A stretch of 64,000 bases of DNA from Lampris incognitus (taxonomy: Eukaryota > Chordata > Actinopteri > Lampriformes > Lampridae): NCBI RefSeq assembly GCF_029633865.1, contig NC_079211.1, positions 3,103,739-3,167,738 on the forward strand, given 5' to 3'. A program made the translations under genes and the position numbers. Below, one piece after another: positions 56,480 to 64,000 of the stretch (position 1 is the stretch's first letter; every line of letters starts with the position of its first letter). Below the pieces are notes generated by a model that saw only the letters and a program-made list of their open reading frames with translations, did not search any database and was not told the DNA's origin.

Positions 56480-56736
56480 GTTTATTGTACTTTTTATTTT
56501 CCTCTTTTAACCCGGTTCTCGCGGTTGGTCCGATAAAAGAATAAAGCCCCGTGTTTAACCACGATCTCGAGCCTCTCGTGGAGGGAGCTGTGTCAAGGAT
56601 GAACACGGAACTCCTAACAGTAAAATCTAACAACTGGTCTGGAACAATCCAAAATGAGGGAAAGATTTTTATTTATTTGTTTACTACCTGATTGATCGAC
56701 TTCAACTGAAACGGGTTAAAAGCTGGGGCGTCACTA
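55749..56736. other. intergenic, nothing recognised
   Basis: A (TA)n microsatellite at about 56,441-56,476 and a TATATATA-rich patch at 56,285-56,310; no gene seen. Confidence 0.4.
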
Positions 56737-56786
56737 GGGCGTCCGGGTGGCGTGGTGGCAATTCCGTTGCCTATCAACACGGGGAT

Positions 56787-56787
<1 letters not shown>

Positions 56788-56827
<40 letters not shown>

Positions 56828-56930
56828 GCTACCACTACTACTACTACTGCTAATACTACTACTACTACTACTGATACTACTACTACTGATACTACTACTA
56901 CTGCTACTACTACTGCTACCACTACTACCG

Positions 56931-56962
<32 letters not shown>

Positions 56963-57130
56963 GCTGCTACCACTACTACTACTACTGCTAATACTACTAC
57001 TACTACTACTGATACTACTACTACTGATACTACTACTACTACTACCGCTACTACTACTACTACAACTGATACTACTACTACTGCTACTGATACTACTACT
57101 ACTACTACTGCTACTACTACTACTACTACT
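56788..57130. repeat. (ACT)n array, the expanded 3' tail of the RTE insertion
   Basis: 343 bases of ACT trinucleotide with interruptions (GCT, GAT, ACC), read as (AGT)n downstream of the RTE 3' end on the minus strand. Long Thr, Ser or Val ORFs here are artefacts. Confidence 0.95.
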
Positions 57131-57652
57131 TATGGCTGCTCCCGTTAGGGGGCGCCACAGCGGATCATCCGTTTCCATCTCTTCCTGTCTTCTGCGTCTT
57201 CCTCTGTCACACCAGCCACCTGCATGTCCTCCCTCACCACATCCATAAACCTCCTCTTTGGCCTTCCTCTTCTCCTCTTCCCTGGCAGCTCCATATTCAG
57301 CATCCTTCTCCCAGTATAACCAGCATCTCTCCTCCACACATGTCCAGACCATCTCCATCTTGTCTCTCTTGCTTTGTCTCCAAACCGTCCAACCTGAGCT
57401 GTCCCTCTAATGTACTCGTTCCTAATCCTGTCCTTCTTCATCACTCCCAATGAAAATCTTATCATCTTCACCTCTGCCACCTCCAGCTCCACCTCCTGTC
57501 TTTTCATCAGCACCACTGTCTCCAAACCATACAACATAGCTGGTCTCACCACCATCTTGTAAACCTTCCCTTTAACTCTTGCTGGTACTCTTCTGTCACA
57601 CATCACTCCTGACACTCTTCTCCACCCACTCCACCCTGCCTGCACTCTCTTT
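57131..57652 (-). mobile_element. RTE-clade LINE, 5'-truncated, open C-terminal frame
   Basis: The minus strand encodes KRVQAGWSGWRRVSGVMCDR, RVPARVKGKVYKMVVRPAML, IRNEYIRGTAQVGRFGDKAR and [20 protein letters not shown], ending RKRWKRMIRCGAP without interruption. Flanks are 17-bp duplications (56,771 and 57,653). Confidence 0.95.
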
Positions 57653-57765
57653 CTATCAACATGGGGATCGCTGGTTCGAATCCCCGTGTTACCTCCGGCT
57701 TGGTGGGGCGTCCCTACAGACACAATGGCCGTGTCTGTGTTGCAGGCCCCGGGTTGCGGTCATGC

Positions 57766-58094
57766 AAACAGATTATATTCCCTGTAATACGGGAGAAAGA
57801 AGTTGACAGAGAAACGTATGCTGCTTTTCAGACGTTGCTCTCAATAGATCGCCGAGCAACAACCATTCACTCCAATGCTGCGTACATTCCAAAGTCAGGG
57901 CCCCCTACTGGCTGGGAGGGACATTGACCTAATATTAACCAACTTATTATTATTCTCCCATGAATGGAATTTAATAAAACACATCCAAAATGTGAACACA
58001 TATTGTGTGCGTCACACGCTGCCTGAGAAAATAAAATGGGCCACAACATTCACAAAACCTTTTAAATGTCAGTTTTACACTCACTGAATCCATT
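57766..58094. other. intergenic, nothing recognised
   Basis: No gene or repeat family identified. Confidence 0.35.
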
Positions 58095-58160
58095 ACAGTA
58101 TTGTAGCGAATTCGGGGGGCAGCTCGGCCGGACCGTCACAGCCAGGACGCGAACCGCTGT
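58095..58160 (-). mobile_element. SINE family B fragment
   Basis: TGTAGCGAATTCGGGGGGCA and CAGCCAGGACGCGAACC match family B read from the minus strand. Confidence 0.55.
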
Positions 58161-58167
58161 GTGACGT

Positions 58168-58262
58168 CACACAGCGGGGTCAACAAGTGCTGAGGCGCAT
58201 AGTGCAGAAAAGTCGCCAACACTGCTGACTCAATAACTGCAGAGTTCCAACACAGTCTATAC
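58168..58262 (+). mobile_element. relic of the 44,721-type Tc1 transposase
   Basis: GGGGTCAACAAGTGCTGAGG, CGCATAGTGCAGAAAAGTCG and ATAACTGCAGAGTTCCAA match the Tc1 copy around 45,055-45,130. The rest of the element is gone; a hAT MITE sits at its right border. Confidence 0.85.
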
Positions 58263-58506
58263 CAGTGTTTCCCAACCCAGTCCTCAAGGAACCCCTATGC
58301 TGCAGATTTTCTTTGCAACCCTGAATAGGTACCTGTTTGTAGTTATTCAACCAATCAGCAATGAATTATGTCAGATGTTGCACATCTAGCATAATTAAGT
58401 GCTGTGAGATGATTGGTTGGGTAAGTACAAGCAGGGCTACCTATGCAGGGTTACAATGAAAATCTGCAGGACAGGTGTTCCTTAAGGACTGGGTTGGGAA
58501 ATGCTG
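58263..58506. mobile_element. hAT MITE, complete
   Basis: Ends CAGTGTTTCCCAACCCAG and CTGGGTTGGGAAATGCTG are inverted repeats (about 27 of the first 30 bases pair). Flanked by 8-bp duplications GTCTATAC and GTCTACAC (7 of 8). Confidence 0.92.
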
Positions 58507-58789
58507 GTCTACACAGTCTACACCATCTACAGGCCCGTGGCCCCTCTTACAAGGATGAGGATGTGCACATCCTTGATAGAGAGGGATGCTGGTTTGAACG
58601 GGGAGTCAAGAGGCCATCTATGTTAAGAGGGAACGACCATCCCTGAACCGGGGGGGGGGGGCTAAGAGTACATCTGTCACCATCTTACAATTCTGTGATT
58701 GCAACTACTCCCCAATCCTCTGTGAATAGTACACATGGCCATTGAAACTCTAGTTAATGGTTATACCCATATTTGCATATGAAACCGGT

Positions 58790-58970
58790 CATTGATTTTG
58801 GTCATTATGTCTCTGTGTTGTTTGTAAGGGTGGGGACACCTGCAGTCAGTTGAGACTGAATAAGTCACTTAGATGAGTGATGAAACATTTCTCCTAATAA
58901 ACATTGTGTCCAGATGAACTGGTTCAACTTTCTGGTATTTCCTTACCTGGATTATTAAGCGTAATTCAAG
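58790..58970. mobile_element. Penelope-like element end (probable)
   Basis: GTCACTTAGATGAGTGATGA, AACATTTCTCCTAATAAAC and TCTGGTATTTCCTTACCTGG have the same layout as the repeat at 42,540. No coding remains. Confidence 0.45.
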
Positions 58971-59438
58971 ACACATCTTTGTTAATATTTCTGTCCATCT
59001 AATGCAGTTGCTGTGCGTCATGTACCATCATGTACATGCAGGTATGGGTTATTCTCAGTCACGTGACCTTTTCATGGCCAGTGAACAGCTCCGCCATGTT
59101 GGAGGACAGCTGGACCTTACCAACCGCTGTTCACACTGAAGTTCTCATTGTCCATCTGTGTTTACAAGAACCACGTTTTAAGTGAAAGTCGGACAAACGT
59201 ACTGAAATAAAACATCGCAGTCATGATCCACTCTTCGAAAAACAGTTTGCAGAATAAATTTGACAAAGTTCTGGCCTGACGGTGCAAAGGATCGGATTGG
59301 AGCCGCGGAAGCAGTGCAGAAATTAACCATAGTGAGATATGAAGCACGAGAGCTGTTGTGTAGGAATCAAACCTGAAACACGTTCTGTCACTCTGACTCT
59401 TTACACCACGTTCAGCATCACGCTGTGACAGCACCACG
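58971..59438. other. intergenic, nothing recognised
   Basis: No gene or repeat identified before the minisatellite. Confidence 0.4.
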
Positions 59439-60375
59439 GTATCCTATGGAAGGGAGCCGCTGTCCTCCAACACCACCACCAACAACACCAACACCAACAT
59501 CACCACCACGGTATCCTATGGATGGGAGCCGCTGTCCTCCAACACCACCAACACCACGGTATCCTATGGATGGGAGCCGCTGTCCTCCAACACCACCAAC
59601 ACCACCACCACGATATCCTATGGATGGGAGCCGCTGTCCTCCAACACCAACACCACGGTATCCTATGGATGGGAGCCGCTGTACTCCAACACCACGGTAT
59701 CCTATGGATGGGAGCCGCTGTACTCCAACACCAACACCACGGTATCCTATGGATGGGAGCCGCTGTACTCCAACACCAACACCACGGTATCCTATGGATG
59801 GGAGCCGCTGTACTCCAACACCACGGTATCCTATGGATGGGAGCCGCTGTACTCCAACACCACGGTATCCTATGGATGGGAGCTGCTGTACTCCAACACC
59901 ACGGTATCCTATGGATGGGAGCCGCTGTACTCCAACACCAACACCACGGTATCCTATGGATGGGAGCCGCTGTACTCCAACACCAACACCACGGTATCCT
60001 ATGGATGGGAGCCGCTGTACTCCAACACCACCAACACCAACACCACGGTATCCTATGGATGGGAGCCGCTGTACTCCAACACCACCAACACCAACACCAC
60101 GGTATCCTATGGATGGGAGCCGCTGTACTCCAACACCAACACCGCGGTATCCTATGGATGGGAGCCGCTGTACTCCAACACCAACACCACGGTATCCTAT
60201 GGATGGGAGCCGCTGTACTCCAACACCAACACCGCGGTATCCTATGGATGGGAGCCGCTGTACTCCAACACCAACACCACGGTATCCTATGGATGGGAGC
60301 CGCTGTACTCCAACACCAACACCACGGTATCCTATGGATGGGAGCCGCTGTACTCCAACACCAACAACACCACTA
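59439..60375. repeat. 36-51-bp minisatellite, about 21 copies, open in several frames
   Basis: Unit CGGTATCCTATGGATGGG then AGCCGCTGTACTCCAACACC, with 6- and 9-base length steps of AAC/ACC. Because every unit is a multiple of three, frames stay open over about 300 codons on both strands (RYPMDGSRCTPTP; GVGVQRLPSIGYR). Not taken as a gene. Confidence 0.93.
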
Positions 60376-60401
60376 CCAACACCAACACCAGCACCACGCG
60401 C

Positions 60402-60475
60402 ACCCGGGTAGCGTAGCGGTCCATTCTGTTGCCTAACAACACGGGGGTGGGCGGTTCGTATCCCCGTGTTACCTG
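60402..60475 (+). mobile_element. SINE family A head fragment
   Basis: CACCCGGGTAGCGTAGCGG and GGTTCGTATCCCCGTGTTAC; only the tRNA-like head. Confidence 0.8.
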
Positions 60476-61134
60476 CAGTCACATTAATCTAGATGACAGA
60501 CACATTATCACTGGTCTAGTGCGTGGATTAATCTTTGTGTGTGTGTGTGTGTGCTGTAATTTAACCAAGCAGTCTCCACAAGATCAATTTTCCCTAAAAA
60601 GAGACGACGTCTTCTGTCCAGCAGTATGACAGACACTGAGGCTGTGAAGCAGTGTTAAATGTGTATGACTGTATTTACCAAACTGTCCACAAGGTGGCAC
60701 TGTTGTCACACGCTTGACCTCTTCATGCCTCCGGTAGTGTGCTCTGGAGGAGGAAATTGGGGCCACTGAGCGTGCCTGTTGCATGTTAAGGCATAAGAAT
60801 GTATCTGGAAATAGCAGCTGAGTGTCTGTTTTTCTATGTTCCATATTACAGTCTGCCCTGCTGGCGCCCGAGGCCGCTGTCGACCTCCTGCATGCTGTTC
60901 TGGACGGAGGGCAAAAGGGGACAGAGACAGTCAAACCACACAACTGTTCTATGACTGAGGTCTGTGTAAACCCCCTCCACACACACACACACACACACAC
61001 ACCCAGAGTCTGGACCAGAATAGAAAAGTGTGATAATAATGTGTCTGCTCTGTCTAAGTTGTCATTGTGGTGACATGATGTGACAAACTGAGACATCATG
61101 GCGAGGTGAGCTTCATCACATTTTTTTTCTTTTT
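60476..61134. other. intergenic with microsatellites
   Basis: (GT)n at about 60,536-60,552 and (AC)n at 60,978-61,002. A stretch at 60,850-60,915 (SALLAPEAAVDLLHAVLDGG) follows a CAG but lacks a donor and is not called. Confidence 0.4.
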
Positions 61135-61505
61135 TAGATTTTCCCCCCTTTTTCTCCCCAATTGCACTTGGCCAATTACCCCACTCTTCCGAGCCATGCG
61201 AGTCTCTGCTCCATCTCCTCTGCCGATCCGGGGAGGGCTGCAGACTACCACATGTCTCCTCCCATACATGTGGAGTCACCAGCCGCTTCTTTTCACCTGA
61301 CAGTCAGGAGTTTCACCAGAGGGACGTAGCGCATGGGAGGATCACGCTATTCCCCCCAGTCCCCCCCCCCTCCCCGAACAGGCGCCCCGACAAACCAGAG
61401 AAGGCGCTAGTGCAGCGACCAGGACACACACCCACATCCGGGTTCCCACCCACAGACACGGCCAATTGTGTTTGTAGGGACGCCCAACCAAGCCGGAGGT
61501 AACAC
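61135..61505 (-). mobile_element. tRNA-derived SINE, family A, head deleted
   Basis: Body segments GGTGAAACTCCTGACTGTC, CTGCAGCCCTCCCCGGATC and AGCGCCTTCTCTGG are present on the minus strand. The copy stops at GTTACCTCCGGCTTGGTTGG, before the B box. Confidence 0.9.
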
Positions 61506-61555
61506 TAACCACTGTGCCTCCCTGCCGTCATAATGATTAATAAACATTTTATTTA

Positions 61556-62105
61556 AAGGCACCTTTCATGACACTCAAGGTCAACTTACATCAAGTACAA
61601 TAAAACGAAGCAGTAAAAAACATTAGTGTATTCAACAATAAAAGACACAATAAGCAATAGAGCATACACCAGCAGGAGTTAAAAAAAAAGTTTGATGCTG
61701 TTAATGCTGCTAAAGTGAGTATGCTAGTTTAAAAAGGTGGGTTGTAAGAGCAGGTTTGAATACTGTAATGGAGCCCAGTAAGCGGATGTGATGGGAAATA
61801 GAGTTCCAGAGTTTGGGTGCAGCATAGGAGAAAGCTCTGGCTCCCGTTGTGCTGAGGCTGATGGCTGGTAGGCCAATAGACCTGCTGATGAAGACCACAT
61901 GAAGGAGGTCTGTGAGATAAGCAGGGGATAGATAATGAAGAGCTTTGAATGTCAATAATAAACATTTATAATTGATCCACTGTGACACAGGAAGCCAGAG
62001 TAATTGAATCAACAGGAGAGAGACATGGTCAGTGGACTTTGAACATGTAATTATCCATGCTGCAGAATTCTGGACGAGTTGAAGTCGGTGAATAGAGAGA
62101 CGCCA
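61556..62105 (-). mobile_element. L2-like LINE 3' end
   Basis: The minus strand encodes HRLQLVQNSAAWIITCSKST, LLWLPVSQWINYKCLLLTFK, ALHYLSPAYLTDLLHVVF and PKLWNSISHH, then FKPALTTHLFKLAYSL and stop, the standard C-terminus of L2-type reverse transcriptases in one open frame of 132 codons. A 3' UTR follows to about 61,556. 5' truncated. Confidence 0.9.
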
Positions 62106-62890
62106 CATCCGGTTCTCAGCTGGCGGTTTGTTTGTCTGTTGCTCTGCTTGCTACTAACAACTCATTGGGACCATTAGATTATTGTAACTGATTTTATGGT
62201 TTGCCTCTATTATTAATTTATGGGTTTTATTCAATCATCGGCTCCTGCACTGACTTGATCGCACTGAATCCTCCGACTCTGTAGTGCTGGGGCTGTGTGG
62301 CTCGTTTCTAGCTTGTGGCTAAACTAACCAAGTATGCCAGCTTTGTCCTGTGAGGACTGTGTGCTACTATAGAAAGCAAATAGAAAGATCCCTAACCTTG
62401 AAGACGATGTTCAACGGCTTTCTGATGAACTCCATAAGAAGGACTCCCTCTTGGCCAGCTTCATGGATGTAGCTTCTGGCCAGTCCAAATGGATTGCCAC
62501 TCTCAGTGCAACCACCCAGGACACAGTTTTGTGGGACCCCTCCACTTGTCCACGGCTTTCCTCCTGCTCGACACCTAATCACCAGTCGTCCTGGGCTGAA
62601 GTGGTGGTCCACAGTCATAAGAGGGCGGGGCTGCATCCCCCACTCGCCTAGGCCTCTCCAACCACTACGCGACCCAGTCTGACGACACTCCAGTCCATCC
62701 AGCCGAAGTTCCTGTGGCTCCAACATGTCCCGATCTGGACTTTTCTGTGAAAATGGCGTCCGCCAACACTGCAGCGTCTCTGCTAGTGGCTAGCAGTGTT
62801 CATGTGGCTCGCCATCCCACTGGGAAGCCAAAACCACAGCCCTCATCCGGGATGATGACCTCCTCTTCCCATCATAAGATCCTGAAAAAG
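62106..62890 (+). mobile_element. LINE 5' region / ORF1-like (probable)
   Basis: The plus strand, after a 5' UTR-like stretch, reads DDVQRLSDELHKKDSLLASF (a short coiled-coil-like segment), then TVLWDPSTCPR and WAEVVVHSHKRA. This is the pattern of ORF1 proteins of fish L2-type LINEs. It ends where the RTE sequence begins. Confidence 0.45.
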
Positions 62891-63258
62891 GCTGGCAGAG
62901 TTGAAGATGATAAGATTTTCATTGGGAGTGATGAAGAAGGACAGGATTAGGAACGAGTATATCAGAGGGACAGCTCAGCTTGGATGGTTTGGAGACGAAG
63001 CAAGAGAGACAAGATGGAGATGGTTTGGACATGTGTGGAGGAGAGATGCTGGGTATACTGGGAGAAGGATGCTGAATATGGAGCTGCCAAGGAAGAGGAG
63101 AAGAGGAAGGCCAAAGAGGAGGTTTATGGATGTGGTGAGGGAGGACATGCAGGTGGCTGGTGTGACAGAGGAAGATGCAGAGGACAGGAAGAGATGGAAA
63201 CGGATGATCAGCTGTGGCGCCCCCTAATGGGAGCAGCCAAAAGTAGTAGTAGTGGAAA
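62891..63258 (+). mobile_element. RTE-clade LINE, 5'-truncated
   Basis: Encodes MKMIRFSLGVMKKDRIRNEY, IRGTAQLGWFGDEARETRW, MLNMELPRKRRRGRPKRRFM and the family C-terminus in one frame, ending GGAGCAGCCAAAAGTAGTAG with the short (AGT)n tail. Confidence 0.92.
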
Positions 63259-63872
63259 CAGCAAAAAGGAACTACCAGAGGGATTAACGAGATAGGGGCA
63301 CCCTGCATCACCTTGCTAGGTGATGTCTCCCAGTGAAGAAACTACCGTTTTTAGATTTGTTCATTTAGCAGCTCACTGGTTTGTGGTGTGCAGGTACAAT
63401 ATAGCTGCGTCCCTCCAGCTGTCCATCCTCAGCTGGATGACGTGATCCCCATTTACAGATAGACGTCTGCTTCCTGTTTATGCCATTGTCAGTGAGAGAA
63501 AAATCAGCTGCCAGTCAAATGAGGGAGGTCAAACAACAACAGAACGGCTCAGCTCGGAGATTTAAATGTAGAAATCTGAGGATTCGGGGACCAGTGAGTT
63601 GCTCATTGAGTTTCAGTCCCACTCAGCACGATGGTACTAACATGGCAAGGCAGTGGGAGGGTGAGTTGAATGGTTGAATAGGAAGACAGCCACATATCTA
63701 GAGGGTTATAAGTTTAATTCCATCAACTGCCTGTGTGCCCTTGAGCAAAACTTAACTCTCGACTTTCTCCCCTGATGTCACTAAGATCAGATCCCAGATC
63801 AGATGAAATGTAGACACTGTATATAGGTTAGACAAGTCCATATAGATGGTAAAATTCAAATTTCTTGTACAG
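63259..63872. other. intergenic, nothing recognised
   Basis: No gene or repeat family identified. Confidence 0.4.
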
Positions 63873-64000
63873 GGGGCGTCCAGGTAGCGTAGCAGTCTAT
63901 TCCATTGCCTACCAACTCGGGGATCACTGGTTCGAATCCCCTTGTTACCTCTGGCTTGGTCGGGTGTCTCTACAGACACAACTGGCCATGTCTGCGCGTG
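63873..64000 (+). mobile_element. SINE family A, runs off the window end
   Basis: Head GGCGTCCAGGTAGCGTAGC, B box GGTTCGAATCCCCTTG, CCTCTGGCTTGGTCGGGTG; cut by the window edge. Confidence 0.9.

Larger units (their letters stand above)
56737..57765 (+). mobile_element. SINE family A copy split by an RTE insertion
   Basis: The SINE head (GGCGTCCGGGTGGCGTGG to CAACACGGGGATC) occupies 56,737-56,787. It resumes at 57,653 (CAACATGGGGATCGCTGG, B box GGTTCGAATCCCCGTG, ACCTCCGGCTTGGTGGGG) up to about 57,765. The interrupting RTE duplicated 17 bases of SINE sequence. Confidence 0.93.

Noticed and set aside
56734-57148. Poly-Thr, poly-Ser and poly-Val ORFs
   Set aside because: Translations of the (ACT)n tail of the RTE insertion.
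59418-60482. 354-codon ORF (minus) and 328-/304-codon ORFs (plus)
   Set aside because: Minisatellite units in multiples of three keep several frames open at once; no evidence that any is translated. Kept as a finding only.
60850-60960. Possible exon after CAG at 60,850
   Set aside because: The peptide looks protein-like, but there is no GT donor at a sensible place and I do not recognise the family.

Overview
This is vertebrate, almost certainly teleost (probably percomorph) genomic DNA. The three recognisable protein-coding genes are split into short exons with GT-AG introns. The rest is dominated by fish-type repeats: several tRNA-derived SINE families, a 5S-derived SINE, RTE and L2/CR1-like LINEs, Tc1/mariner and hAT elements, a Harbinger-like remnant, and long minisatellites. 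The species cannot be named from this sequence alone. No CRISPR, operon or prokaryotic features are present, and I saw no LTR retroelement or other virus-derived element that I could support.

Layout. 1-14,470: gene-poor. It holds a 43-bp minisatellite (1,161-3,178), a 0.5-kb pyrimidine tract, a 31-bp minisatellite (6,297-7,322), a Tc1 relic, several SINEs, a relic of an alcohol dehydrogenase exon (10,560-10,719, minus) and LINE pieces ending in an RTE 3' half. 14,470-19,280: gar1 (plus), the H/ACA snoRNP protein. 20,450-34,750: adh5 (plus), class III alcohol dehydrogenase / S-nitrosoglutathione reductase, 9 exons, with introns full of repeats. 36,300-49,250: an eIF4E1-type cap-binding protein gene (plus), 7 coding exons, with nested transposons in its introns. 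49,350-64,000: Tc1, LINE, SINE and MITE remnants, an intact 191-aa Myb/SANT-like ORF (53,844-54,419, minus), a truncated Harbinger-like head, nested insertions and another coding-looking minisatellite.

The three genes are housekeeping genes with no shared pathway: RNA pseudouridylation, formaldehyde/GSNO metabolism and translation initiation. They share orientation. adh5 and eif4e are close neighbours in tetrapods too, but the tetrapod gene between them (METAP1) is not visible here.

The most unusual signals are structural. At least eight perfect or near-perfect short-loop inverted repeats occur, some inside recognisable LINE coding sequence where one arm replaces native sequence, as expected of replication template switching. 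Several insertions can be dated relative to each other through target-site duplications: RTE in SINE, RTE in Tc1, and a hAT MITE in a Tc1 relic. The 43-bp satellite carries internal palindromes and block-wise variant order. I do not see a clear new gene system. The best candidate for an undescribed gene is the intact Myb/SANT ORF.
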